Shown: piece by piece, positions 1-8,267 of the stretch | Layout: each line of letters opens with the position of its first letter | Numbering within the stretch: the first letter of the stretch is position 1 | NCBI RefSeq assembly: GCF_013403985.1 | Contig: NZ_JABFDF010000004.1 | Coordinates: 1 to 64,000 of the forward strand | Direction: 5' to 3' | Length of the DNA: 64,000 nt | Origin: Winogradskyella ludwigii | GTDB taxonomy: Bacteria; Bacteroidota; Bacteroidia; Flavobacteriales; Flavobacteriaceae | The notes under the pieces: model-generated | What the model saw: the letters and a program-made list of their open reading frames with translations, nothing else | What the model was told of the DNA's origin: nothing | Database searches by the model: none | Translations under genes and position numbers: made by a program

Positions 1-91
1 GAAACCAATAATAAACACATCAAAACCACTGATGTCAGTTCGAGTGTCCCGACCCTTTTGTCGGGATGTATCGAGAAACCCACAAAACAAT
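1..91. repeat. Family A repeat unit, partial, at window edge
   Basis: Positions 1-91 match 3812-3902 almost base for base, with a constant offset of 3811. The segment contains the arm TCAGTTCGAGTG, a CCCGAC/GTCGGG mini-hairpin and TATCGAGAA. It is therefore one more copy of the composite unit arrayed at 3.1-4.1 kb, and the repeat region may continue upstream of the window. Confidence 0.85.
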
Positions 92-119
92 ACTATAGTG
101 AAAAAACACCAATCTAGTG

Positions 120-467
120 TTACACCACAACGCCTTCTTTGTCTTCAACAACAGATACTCCCCAATTTGCAATAGATTGAATAACCGGAATAAGCGTTTT
201 TCCCAAATCGGTTAACGAATATTCTACTTTTAAAGGAGGCTTTGTAGTATATACTTTTCGTTTTACAATACCATCTTCTTCCAAAGTCTTTAATTGTAAG
301 CTTAAGGTGCGCTCTGTAACTTTAGGCATTTCTTTTCTTAATTCATTATACCGAAGTGTACCGTCTATTAAATGATACAAAATAACCGTCTTCCATTTAC
401 CTCCAATAATGCCCATAGTTAAACTTGCGCAACACGGGTAGTCTTTTCCTTTATAGTGATACATCAT
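120..467 (-). CDS. HxlR-family winged-helix transcriptional regulator
   Basis: A 115-residue single-domain winged-helix DNA-binding protein of the HxlR (MarR-like) family. The family signature is clear: IIGGKWK near residue 20, then LRYNELRKEMP, TERTLSLQLKTLEEDGIVKR (recognition helix and wing) and YSLTDLGKTL. Two adjacent cysteines (Cys12-Cys13) precede the DNA-binding part; in Bacillus YodB and HypR an N-terminal cysteine senses disulfide or quinone stress. Two consecutive ATGs could serve as start. It is divergent from a nitroreductase gene, the same pairing seen for YodB/YodC and HypR/HypO, so control of that gene and of itself through the palindromes in the 252-bp gap is a reasonable inference. 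The exact inducer is not visible. Confidence 0.92.
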   Translation of the reverse strand: MMYHYKGKDYPCCASLTMGIIGGKWKTVILYHLIDGTLRYNELRKEMPKVTERTLSLQLKTLEEDGIVKRKVYTTKPPLKVEYSLTDLGKTLIPVIQSIANWGVSVVEDKEGVVV

Positions 468-503
468 ACAGTTAAAAAATTATAGCAGTCATAGTTCTGC
501 GAG

Positions 504-679
504 CACAAAGATATAGTACTATACTAAATTACACAACTATACTTTTTATAGTAAATTATTTAATTTACAAAACCTTGTAATACAAATACTTATCTAACAA
601 ATTTTATACTATCCTTTTTGACCGTTATTGTAAGAAACTAAAACTATACATACTTTTGTCACTATACTTTTAATAGTAT
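504..679. promoter_or_regulatory. Divergent promoters with three HxlR-type operator palindromes
   Basis: Three related palindromes lie between the divergent genes: TATAGTACTATA (512-523), ACTATA-N5-TATAGT (536-552) and ACTAT-N7-ATAGT (661-677). A rightward Bacteroidota promoter fits TTG (628-630), 20 bp, then TACTTTTG (651-658), so the 661 palindrome covers the expected transcription start. A leftward promoter fits TATCTTTG read on the minus strand (512-505) with TTG 21 bp upstream (536-534); the 512 palindrome abuts it. The layout suggests repression of the nitroreductase and autoregulation of the HxlR gene. Protein binding is inferred. Confidence 0.7.
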
Positions 680-719
680 AAATTATAAAAACAATTAATC
701 AAGCTAATACTATAGAATT

Positions 720-1394
720 ATGAATACACCTAACATTGCCAAAGCAGACATATTAAACGCTTTTAATTTCAGACATGCGACTAAGGAATTTGATGCCACA
801 AAAAAAGTATCAGATGAGGATATGAAATTCATCTTAGAAACCGCACATTTATCACCGAGTTCATTTGGGTTTGAACCTTGGCACTTTATTGTGGTTCAAG
901 ACAAAGAATTACGCGAACTATTAAAACCTGTAGCTTGGGGAGCTCCTTTAAAATTAGATACAGCAAGCCATTTTGTTCTGGGTTTAAGTATGAAAGCACC
1001 AATGGTAAAACACGATTCAGAATATATTATGCACATGATGAAAGACGTCAAACAATTACCACAAGAGGTTATTGAGATGTACTCAACATTTTACAGACAG
1101 TTTCAAGAGCGTGATTTTGATTTAGATACCGACAAAAAGTTATTCGATTGGTCGTCTAAACAAACCTATATTGCTTTGGGTAATATGATGACTGCTGCAG
1201 CGTTAATAGGTATAGACTCTTGTCCTATTGAAGGGTTCCACCAAGAAAAAGCAGAAGCCTTATTAAAAGAGAAGTTCGGAGTAGACACAGATAAATACGG
1301 CTTATCATTTATGACAGCTTTTGGGTACAGAAAAGCAGATCCAGAACATGGAAAATCAAGACGAAACTTTGAAGATATTGTAACATTTAAGTAA
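720..1394 (+). CDS. NAD(P)H-dependent nitroreductase family flavoenzyme
   Basis: A 224-residue FMN-dependent oxidoreductase of the NfsB/YodC nitroreductase fold, which reduces nitro compounds or quinones with NAD(P)H. Visible signatures are the N-terminal FRHATKEFD (FMN phosphate-binding Arg18), LSPSSFGFEPWHF around residues 48-60 and the C-terminal GYRKADPEHGKSRR. Length is normal for the family. An alcohol-dehydrogenase-like quinone reductase gene follows after 26 bp, so the two are probably one transcript. Divergence from an HxlR regulator points to induction by electrophile or disulfide stress. The physiological substrate cannot be read from the sequence. Confidence 0.93.
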   Translation: MNTPNIAKADILNAFNFRHATKEFDATKKVSDEDMKFILETAHLSPSSFGFEPWHFIVVQDKELRELLKPVAWGAPLKLDTASHFVLGLSMKAPMVKHDSEYIMHMMKDVKQLPQEVIEMYSTFYRQFQERDFDLDTDKKLFDWSSKQTYIALGNMMTAAALIGIDSCPIEGFHQEKAEALLKEKFGVDTDKYGLSFMTAFGYRKADPEHGKSRRNFEDIVTFK

Positions 1395-1420
1395 GCAATT
1401 CCATCTAAAAAACACAAAAC

Positions 1421-2428
1421 ATGAAAGCCATAGGATATAAAGAGAATCTTCCAATAGAAGACGTTAAATCATTACAAGACATAGAATTAAACACACCAAA
1501 AGCAACAGGTAGAGATATATTAGTAGACATAAAAGCTATTTCTGTAAACCCTGTAGATTACAAAGTCCGCGCAGGTATGCCAGTAGAAGGTGACGATTGG
1601 AAAGTAATTGGTTGGGATGCAACCGGAATAGTAAAAGAAGTAGGCGAGGACGTATCTTTATTTAAAGTTGGTGACGAAGTTTGGTATGCTGGTGATTTTA
1701 CACGTCAAGGCAGTTATGCCGAATACCAAATAGTAGATGAGCGCATTGTGGGTAAAAAACCATCAAGTTTATCTTATGCTGAAGCTGCGGCCTTACCCTT
1801 AACTTCACTTACAGCTTACGAACTATTGTTTGATAGATTACAAGTCGCAACCGATGATACTAGTAAATCCATTTTAGTCATTGGTGCCGCTGGAGGTGTG
1901 GGTTCTATTTTAGTGCAATTAGCAAAAAAGCTTACTAAACTAAATATTATTGCTACAGCGTCTCGCGAAGAAACCACAACCTGGTTAAAGGACTTAGGTG
2001 CAGATGCTGTTATAAATCACAGACATAAATTAAGCGAAGAGTTTGAAAAACACAACCTTCCGGCTCCAGAATATGTGGTGAGTTTAAATGCCACAGAACA
2101 GCATGCCGATGACATTGTAAAACTGATAAAACCACAAGGTAAATTCGGATTTATTGACGATCCAAAAGCGTTCAACGTGATGCCTTTTAAATCAAAAGCA
2201 GTGTCTACGCATATCGAGTTTATGTTTACACGTTCTATGTTTCAAACCGAAGATATGATGGAGCAACACAACATTTTAAATAAAGTGGCTGAGTTGATTG
2301 ATAACGGAACCATCAAAACCACTTTAGGTGAAAACTTCGGAATTATCAATGCAGAAAATCTTCGTAAAGCGCATGCATTCCTAGAAACAGGAAAAGCAAA
2401 GGGTAAAATTGTTTTAGAAGGGTTTTAA
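1421..2428 (+). CDS. Zinc-independent MDR-family quinone/alcohol oxidoreductase
   Basis: A 335-residue medium-chain dehydrogenase/reductase. The GroES-like N-terminal half (DIKAISVNPVDYKVR, GWDATGIVKEVG) is followed by a Rossmann fold with GAAGGVGSILVQLAKK near residues 150-166 and a C-terminal KAHAFLETGKAKGKIVLE. The zinc-binding cysteines of classical alcohol dehydrogenases are absent, which fits the NADPH:quinone oxidoreductase (QOR) branch. It lies 26 bp downstream of the nitroreductase and probably belongs to the same electrophile-detoxification transcript under HxlR control. Such proteins are often named zinc-binding alcohol dehydrogenase family protein despite lacking zinc ligands. Confidence 0.9.
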   Translation: MKAIGYKENLPIEDVKSLQDIELNTPKATGRDILVDIKAISVNPVDYKVRAGMPVEGDDWKVIGWDATGIVKEVGEDVSLFKVGDEVWYAGDFTRQGSYAEYQIVDERIVGKKPSSLSYAEAAALPLTSLTAYELLFDRLQVATDDTSKSILVIGAAGGVGSILVQLAKKLTKLNIIATASREETTTWLKDLGADAVINHRHKLSEEFEKHNLPAPEYVVSLNATEQHADDIVKLIKPQGKFGFIDDPKAFNVMPFKSKAVSTHIEFMFTRSMFQTEDMMEQHNILNKVAELIDNGTIKTTLGENFGIINAENLRKAHAFLETGKAKGKIVLEGF

Positions 2429-2460
2429 TCTTTTTAGAAAGTATCCTATAAAAAATAATT

Positions 2461-2568
2461 GTCACTTCGAGTGCATTTCGAGGTACGAGAAATTAGTATC
2501 GAGAAGCTTATTAATTGTTATGGTTCTCGATACATCCCGACGAAAAAGTCGGGACACTCGAACTGACG
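2461..2568. repeat. Family A paired-arm palindromic element
   Basis: A ~108-bp imperfect inverted repeat. The left arm is GTCACTTCGAGTG ... TATCGAGAAG and the right arm GGTTCTCGATA ... CACTCGAACTGAC, with a CCCGAC/GTCGGG mini-hairpin inside the right arm. It lies between two co-directional genes and can fold into a long hairpin in RNA. Related copies are at 23.3, 24.6, 26.0 and 55.0 kb. Confidence 0.85.
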
Positions 2569-2596
2569 AAAACAACTAATAAAAAAAGCAAACCTT

Positions 2597-2974
2597 ATGA
2601 ATCTAGAACAAAATAAGCAAAATGCCATTGCCTTTTATAAAATGGCTTACGAAGGGAATCCTAAAAAAGCGATAGAACTTTATGTAGGTGATAAATATAT
2701 TCAGCATAACCCAGCAGTTGCAAACGGGACACAAGGTTTTATTGATTATTTTGAACGTATGCAAACGGAATTTCCTAATAAGTCCATAAACTTTGTACGC
2801 AGTATTGCTGAAGGCGATTTAGTCTCCTTACACACGCATCAAATTTGGCCCGATAATGACCAATATATCACCATGGATTTTTTCAGGTGCGATGACAACG
2901 GAAAAATAGTTGAGCATTGGGACGCTATCCAACAGATTCCTAAAACAGCAGCGAATGAAAATACGATGTATTAA
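2597..2974 (+). CDS. SnoaL-like / NTF2-superfamily protein
   Basis: A 125-residue protein of the NTF2-like cone-shaped fold, SnoaL-like branch. The pattern YIQHNPAVANGTQGFIDYFE, SIAEGDLVSLHTHQ and DFFRCDDNGKIVEHWDAIQ is typical of small proteins annotated as SnoaL-like polyketide cyclase or nuclear transport factor 2 family. Many of them have no known substrate. The gene follows the quinone oxidoreductase after a 168-bp gap filled with a palindromic repeat, so co-transcription with the HxlR-controlled pair is possible but unproven. Confidence 0.85.
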   Translation: MNLEQNKQNAIAFYKMAYEGNPKKAIELYVGDKYIQHNPAVANGTQGFIDYFERMQTEFPNKSINFVRSIAEGDLVSLHTHQIWPDNDQYITMDFFRCDDNGKIVEHWDAIQQIPKTAANENTMY

Positions 2975-3051
2975 ATTTTGGAAAAATTAAGATAGTCCAT
3001 ACTACTAGCACACTTTACTAGAGCCATAAAGTTAAAAATTAAGCTATATGA

Positions 3052-4085
3052 TCAGTTCTAGTATCCCAACCATTACCACAATAACACATCAAAAACCCTA
3101 ATATCAGTTCGAGTGTCCCGACCATTTTTCGTAAGAATGTATCGAGAACGAAATAAATAGCATTTTTGAATTGCAATGTTGGAAGTGTTAATGAAAATAG
3201 TAATACCAATTAAAATCTGTCATTCCTGCGAAGGCAGGAATCCACTATATCAAATTAAAACCAATAACAAACACTTCAAAACCGTTGACGTCAGTTCGAG
3301 TGTCCCGACTTTTTCGTTGGGATGTATCGAGAACGAAATAAATAGCATTTTTAAATTGCAATGATAAAAGTATTAATGAAAATAGTAATACCAATGAAAA
3401 TCTGTCATTCCTGCGAAGGCAGGAATCCACTAAATCAAATTAAAACCAATAACAAACACTTCAAAACCGTTGACGTAAGTTCGAGTGTCCCGACCTTTTC
3501 GTCGGGATGTATCGAGAACGAAATAAATAGCATTTTTAAATTGCAATGTTAAAAGTGTTAATGAAAATAGTATTACCAATGAAAATCTGTCATTCCTGCG
3601 AAGGCAGGAATCCACTAAATCAAATTGAAACCAATAACAAACACCTCAAAACCATTAACGTCAGTTCGAGTGTCCCGACCTTTTCGTTGGGATGTATCGA
3701 GAACCAACTAAATAGCATTTTTAAATTGCAATGTTAGAAGTATTAATGAAAATAGTATTACCAATGAAAATCTGTCATTCCTGCGAAGGCAGGAATCCAC
3801 TAAATCAAATAGAAACCAATAATAAACACATCAAAACCACTGATGTCAGTTCGAGTGTCCCGACCCTTTTGTCGGGATGTATCGAGAACCTCACAAAACA
3901 ATAGGCAATCTAACAAACACCTCAAAACCGCTGACGTCAGTTCGAGTGTCCCGATCATTTTTCTTAAGAATGTATCGAGAACGAAATAAATAGCATTCAT
4001 AAATTGCAATGTTAGAAGTGTTAATTAAAATAGTATCACGAATGTAAATCTGTCATTCCTGCGAAGGCAGGAATCCACTATATCA
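3052..4085. repeat. Tandem array of ~185-bp composite repeats
   Basis: The arm [T]CAGTTCGAGTG begins at 3104, 3291, 3476, 3661, 3846 and 3937, giving periods of 187, 185, 185, 185 and 91 bp. Each full unit joins a family A arm (CAGTTCGAGTGTCCCGAC ... TATCGAGAAC), a spacer ATAGCATTTTTAAATTGCAA, and a family B palindrome (CATTCCTGCGAAGGCAGG). The last copy is a shortened fusion, and a degenerate partial arm sits at ~3052-3075. Units differ by a few bases, so the array is not a simple recent amplification. Short reading frames inside it recur with the period and are not treated as genes. Confidence 0.92.
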
Positions 4086-4104
4086 GACTGATATCTAATT
4101 ATAA

Positions 4105-4281
4105 AATAAAGTAGTCGGTTACGGCATAATAAACACTACTAACACATTAAAAATTGAATCCAATATGCCTACAAAAGGCATCATCTTTAGTGATGGTATA
4201 GAATCCGATTTTTTAAATTTCAATTCTGGTAGTATTGTAGAGATTGGATTAGCTGATGAGAAAGCTAATTTGGTGATTTAA
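4105..4281 (+). pseudogene. Possible 3' remnant of a lost gene (38-codon ORF from ATG 4165)
   Basis: An ATG at 4165 opens 38 codons to TAA at 4279-4281. The frame stays open backwards to 4105 without another ATG, beginning KVVGYGIINTT and containing IIFSDGIESDFLNFNSGS. The sequence has balanced, protein-like composition rather than the low-complexity look of random AT-rich ORFs. That suggests a truncated 3' end of a larger gene at the junction between the repeat array and the Gabija-like locus. I do not recognise the family. A genuine 38-residue protein is the alternative. Confidence 0.35.
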
Positions 4282-4497
4282 CGTTTTAGTTTTTAAAGTA
4301 ATAAAAAAAGTAAATGTGTACGTTTCTGTTTGTGTTGAATAATTTTATTCAAACTAGTAATCAAACATTTAATACGGTTTAACTCAAAATAATTCCTACA
4401 AAAAATACTATATTTAAATTCTCCTTATAATTAACTAATTAGCTTTTAACTTTAGTTTTAAGTTTCTTGTATTATTAATATAATATTAAAAATAAAT

Positions 4498-6174
4498 ATG
4501 TCTAAAATACATACACTTAAAATCAATAATTTTAGAGGAATAGAATCCTTTGAACAAGTATTTGGATTAAATGATTTTGTTTGCATTATAGGTCGTGGTG
4601 ACTCTGGAAAAAGTACAATATTAGAAGCTATTTCTTATGTTCTAAATCCTAATTGGAATTTAACTATAAAAGATACTGATTTTCATAATTGTGATATTTT
4701 AAAATCTATAGAAATTGAAGCTTCTTTATATGACTTACCAAAAAAATTAATCCAAGAAAGTAAATTTGGATTGTATATAAGAGGATTAGATAAAACTAAT
4801 GATACTATTAAGGATGAAATCGAAGATGATTTGGAGATTATTTTAACCTTAAAACTATTGGTTGACAAAAGTTTACAACCAAAATGGTATATAATAAATG
4901 ATAGACAAGATCCAATAGAAATTTCTTCCTCAGAAAGAAGTAGTTTAAATATGTTTCAAATTTCTGATTATATAGATAATCATTTTTCCTGGGATAAAAG
5001 AAGTCCATTAAAAGCCCTATTTAAATTAGACGAAGAAGAGAGTAGCATTGCTGATGTTTTAATCGAATCAATGAGAAATGTAAAGTATGAATTAGATCAA
5101 AAAGATTTTAGAGAATTCGAAAACGTTTTAAAAAAGATTATTACTAGTTCTAAAACTTTTGGAATTGATATTTCGAAAGTTTCTACAAATTTAGATTTAA
5201 AGAATATTTCATTATCTGAAGGTAGATTTTCATTACATGATGATAATGTTCCTTTTAGATTAAAGGGAAAAGGTTCAAAAAGGTTAATTTCTATCGCGAT
5301 TCAAGCAGAACTAGCTAAATCTGGAGGGATTGTTTTAATCGATGAAATTGAACAGGGTCTAGAGCCTGATAGAGCACAGCATCTTGCTAAAACATTAAAA
5401 TTAGAAAATACTGGCCAGGTTTTTATTACTACACATTCAAGAGATGTTATAGTTGAACTTGACGTGGATAATCTATATAAAATAATTAAAAAAGAAAAAA
5501 ACTTAAGGAAGCTTAAAGAGTCCATGCAAGGTACAGTTAGAAAAAATCCTGAAGCTTTTTTCTCTGATAAAGTTGTTGTTTGTGAGGGTGCTACAGAAGT
5601 AGGTTTTTGTAGAGCTTTAAATAATAAAAGACTCTTGGGTGGAGAAGATAATATTTCGCTTAAAGGAGTTCGATTAGTTGATGGAACAGGTTCCGCATTT
5701 ATTAATTATTGCAAAGATTTTGTAGAATGCGGTTATGAAGTTTGTGCATTCTGCGATTCTGATGATACAAATATTAATGATAAGAAGCAAGGGTTGAAAG
5801 ATATTGGTGTTACTATTATTGATTGTGAAGATGAAAATGCTATAGAAAACCAAATGTTTAAGGAATTGCCCTGGAATGCGATTCAAGAAATGGTGTCTTA
5901 TGCAATTGAATTAAAAACACTAAGTAGTATAAAAGATAGTGTTGACGCAAAATTTATTGAGATTTATAAGGGAGAGCCTAATTCATGGATTATAGCTGAG
6001 GATCCAAAAATGCGAATTGTTTTGGGAAAAGTTGCATTAAAAAAAGAATGGTTTAAAAGAATGGATCATGGCGAAAAGATTGGAAGTATTTTATTCAATT
6101 ATATTGATAAAATAGGTAAAACTCATATTGGAAAACAAGTTACTAAACTCTCAAATTGGATAGATAATGTTTGA
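4498..6174 (+). CDS. gajA: GajA-like OLD-family ATPase/TOPRIM nuclease (Gabija)
   Basis: A 558-residue overcoming-lysogenization-defect (OLD) family protein. An N-terminal ABC-type ATPase carries Walker A GRGDSGKST (residues 32-40), a signature-like KGKGSKRLISIA (~250-262), Walker B VLIDEIEQG (Asp282-Glu283) and the H-loop ITTHSRD. The C-terminal TOPRIM nuclease has CEGATE (Glu363) and the metal-binding Asp420-Ser-Asp422. Length fits GajA (~580 residues in Bacillus). Its stop overlaps the next ATG by 8 bp (ATGTTTGA), tying it to a UvrD-like helicase as in Gabija anti-phage systems. In known systems GajA is a sequence-specific DNA nicking nuclease held off by nucleotides. The locus looks more AT-rich than its neighbours and is flanked by repeats and remnants, which suggests horizontal acquisition. 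Confidence 0.88.
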   Translation: MSKIHTLKINNFRGIESFEQVFGLNDFVCIIGRGDSGKSTILEAISYVLNPNWNLTIKDTDFHNCDILKSIEIEASLYDLPKKLIQESKFGLYIRGLDKTNDTIKDEIEDDLEIILTLKLLVDKSLQPKWYIINDRQDPIEISSSERSSLNMFQISDYIDNHFSWDKRSPLKALFKLDEEESSIADVLIESMRNVKYELDQKDFREFENVLKKIITSSKTFGIDISKVSTNLDLKNISLSEGRFSLHDDNVPFRLKGKGSKRLISIAIQAELAKSGGIVLIDEIEQGLEPDRAQHLAKTLKLENTGQVFITTHSRDVIVELDVDNLYKIIKKEKNLRKLKESMQGTVRKNPEAFFSDKVVVCEGATEVGFCRALNNKRLLGGEDNISLKGVRLVDGTGSAFINYCKDFVECGYEVCAFCDSDDTNINDKKQGLKDIGVTIIDCEDENAIENQMFKELPWNAIQEMVSYAIELKTLSSIKDSVDAKFIEIYKGEPNSWIIAEDPKMRIVLGKVALKKEWFKRMDHGEKIGSILFNYIDKIGKTHIGKQVTKLSNWIDNV

Positions 6175-7597
6175 TGTTCAGAATTTTGTTTCAAAACAAA
6201 AAAGCTTGCTTATTGCACCAGCTGGATATGGTAAGACACATACTATTTCCGAATCTTTAAAAAAAACAACAGGGAGGCAATTAATTTTAAAACATACTCA
6301 TGCTGGAGTTTCATCAATAAAAGAAAAATTAAAAAAAGCTCAAATAGCCAGTCATAATTTTAATGTTGAAACTATTACTAGTTTTGCTCAAAAATATGTT
6401 CTATCATTTTATATAAATAAAGATGAAATCCCTGAGTAAGAAGATTCAAATGCTTATTATCCATTTATAATTAAAGAAGCTGTAAATATCATTAAGTTAA
6501 AACCAATTACTAAGGTGATTTCTTCAACGTATAGCGGTTTGTTTGTAGATGAGTATCAAGATTGTACAATTGAACAACATAAATTAATTCTTGCTCTTTC
6601 CGGTTTATTACCAACAAGAATTCTTGGAGATCATTTACAAGGAATATTTGATTTTAATAATGGTAATCTTGTAGATTTTAATCATAAATCAATGAAAGAA
6701 TTCAAAACTAATCTTTTTGAATTAGAGATTCCATGGAGATGGTACAACAATAGCAGAAAAGATCTTGGTGATGATTTAAAAGCAATAAGAGAAAAATTAT
6801 TAAATAAAGAAGTTATAGACTTAAGAGATTATAAATCCATTGAAACTAATATTTTCAAAGAAAATGAGTTGACAGATTACAGACCAAATAGATATTCTAA
6901 ATTAATGTGGAAAGTTATTAATAAGAATAATAATCCTTTATTAATACATCCAGATTCGACATCTATTCATCCAAGGCTTTATATAATAAAAAAATTCAAT
7001 AATAGTTTTTCATTATTGGAGTCGATTGACAATAAAGATTTTTATAAATTTTCTAAAGAAATAGATGGAGCAGATACTGATAATATTGCTTCGATAGTTT
7101 TTAAATTTTCTCTTTCAGTTTTTAAGAAAACAGAATTAAAAAAATGGCTAAATAAAAATGGCGCTATATCGAAAAGAGGAGAAGAAGATAAAGCAAGAAT
7201 AGAGCAGTTGAAAACAAACTTTGAAGCTTTGAAAAACGATAAGTCATTTCTAATTATTTCAGATTCTTTGGAAATAATTAAAAACTCATTAAAAATTACT
7301 TGCTATAGAAAAGAGTTGTTAAAGTCAATGATTGATGCATTATACCAGGCTCATATTAATGATATAACAGTGTATGAAGCAATGGTAGACAAGAGAAATA
7401 AGATTCGTAGAATGGGTAGAAATATTTATGGGAATTGTATAGGAACTACACTTCTAACTAAAGGGTTAGAGTTTGATACAGTTGTAATTTTAAATGCTAA
7501 TAATTTTAAAAGCCCAAAACATCTTTATGTAGCTTTGACGAGAGCATCTAAAAGACTAGTTGTTATAACGACTAATCCAATTTTGAATCCATATTGA
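6167..7597 (+). pseudogene. gajB: GajB-like UvrD-type helicase interrupted by one in-frame TAA
   Basis: The frame runs 6167-7597 (476 codons plus the terminal stop) with a single internal TAA at 6437-6439, in the context ...DEIPE-stop-EDSNAYYPF. No frameshift is involved: the downstream part continues in the same frame with plausible protein sequence. Superfamily 1 helicase motifs lie on both sides of the stop: Walker A APAGYGKT (residues 17-24) before it, and motif II VDEYQD, motif V TLLTKGLEFD and motif VI YVALTRASKR after it. Restored length fits GajB (~494 residues). As read, translation stops at residue 90; a downstream GTG at 6515 would give a fragment without Walker A. Loss of function, translational readthrough, or a base-calling error (CAA, GAA or AAA to TAA) remain open. 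Confidence 0.85.
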
Positions 7598-7928
7598 ATG
7601 TAAATAATCCGTATAAAACATGATTAATGCTTAATATGAAACATGATTAATGCTTAACTTTATTATTTCAACAAACACTAATGCCTAAAAAACAAAAAAC
7701 AGCAAACCATCCTTTTGAGCATCGCAACCAACAAATCTACTTCTAATACTACAGAAATAGGTCAGTGAATTGTGTATGCTTTATGGCATTACTAATAAAG
7801 CTTCTTACAATAAATAATTGTTAGTTTAGATAATTTTATTTATATTCGCTGAAACCTCTAAATCTATAGAGGTTTTTTTGACCTTATAAAATAGGTATAG
7901 TTTTAGTAATCCATTAAAATTATTAAAA
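7598..7928. other. Intergenic region with 17-bp direct repeat and ORF scrap
   Basis: Just after the gajB stop, ACATGATTAATGCTTAA occurs at 7618-7634 and again at 7641-7657 (23-bp period). An ATG at 7681 opens only 21 codons (MPKKQKTANHPFEHRNQQIY...), looking like the front of a broken gene. Nothing else protein-like was seen before the hairpin at 7852. Confidence 0.5.
7852..7879 (+). terminator. Hairpin plus T-run (terminator or leader attenuator)
   Basis: AAACCTCTA (7852-7860) pairs with TAGAGGTTT (7867-7875) across a 6-base loop and runs into seven T's. It may end transcription from the Gabija side or act as a leader structure for the small gene at 7929. Confidence 0.65.
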
Positions 7929-8072
7929 ATGGAATTATTGAGTTTTTATTTCAACTATTTACACCTTTTAAATATAAAAGGATTAAGAATTTGGATTGGA
8001 AAAACGGGAGTTTATATAAAACTCGGTGGTAACGGTCGTAAAGGTCGCACGATCATTTATCAACAACATTAA
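7929..8072 (+). CDS. Small basic protein of unknown function (47 aa)
   Basis: ATG 7929 to TAA 8070-8072 encodes 47 residues. A hydrophobic, aromatic N-terminal half (ELLSFYFNYLHLLNIKGLRI) is followed by a basic, glycine-rich tail (GKTGVYIKLGGNGRKGRTII). It is closely followed by a strong intrinsic terminator (8081-8107) and preceded by a hairpin at 7852-7879, so it behaves like an independent transcription unit. The N-terminal half could be one membrane-interacting helix. I do not recognise the family. Its position beside a defence locus does not prove a defence role. Confidence 0.55.
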   Translation: MELLSFYFNYLHLLNIKGLRIWIGKTGVYIKLGGNGRKGRTIIYQQH

Positions 8073-8080
8073 AAACATTT

Positions 8081-8107
8081 AAAAGCACCTTATATAAGGT
8101 GCTTTTT
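8081..8107 (+). terminator. Intrinsic terminator
   Basis: AAAAGCACCTT pairs with AAGGTGCTTTT around a tiny ATAT loop, followed by T's, 9 bp past the stop of the 47-residue gene. Confidence 0.9.
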
Positions 8108-8267
8108 AATTTTATATAATTCCATCATTACAGCCAAATATACTACAACACGTTACTAAATGTTTGTTTCCAAAATAATATACCTCCTTAATTTTTTTTT
8201 TCTTTTTTAACAAGAAAAAAAGACATAATAAGCTCTTAAGTTTCATAATTAAAACAAATATTCCTTA
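8108..8267. other. Intergenic, AT-rich, no gene seen
   Basis: AT-rich sequence with long T and A homopolymers near 8190-8222 between the terminator and the decayed regulator tail. No credible ORF or RNA structure was found. Confidence 0.5.

Noticed and set aside
3176..4009. Series of ~61-69-codon ORFs on both strands (e.g. [24 protein letters not shown])
   Set aside because: They recur with the 185-bp repeat period and simply translate the palindromic repeats; no independent coding signal.
3104..4085. CRISPR array
   Set aside because: The repeat units are ~185 bp with internal palindromes and near-identical spacers; no short repeat with unique spacers and no cas genes.
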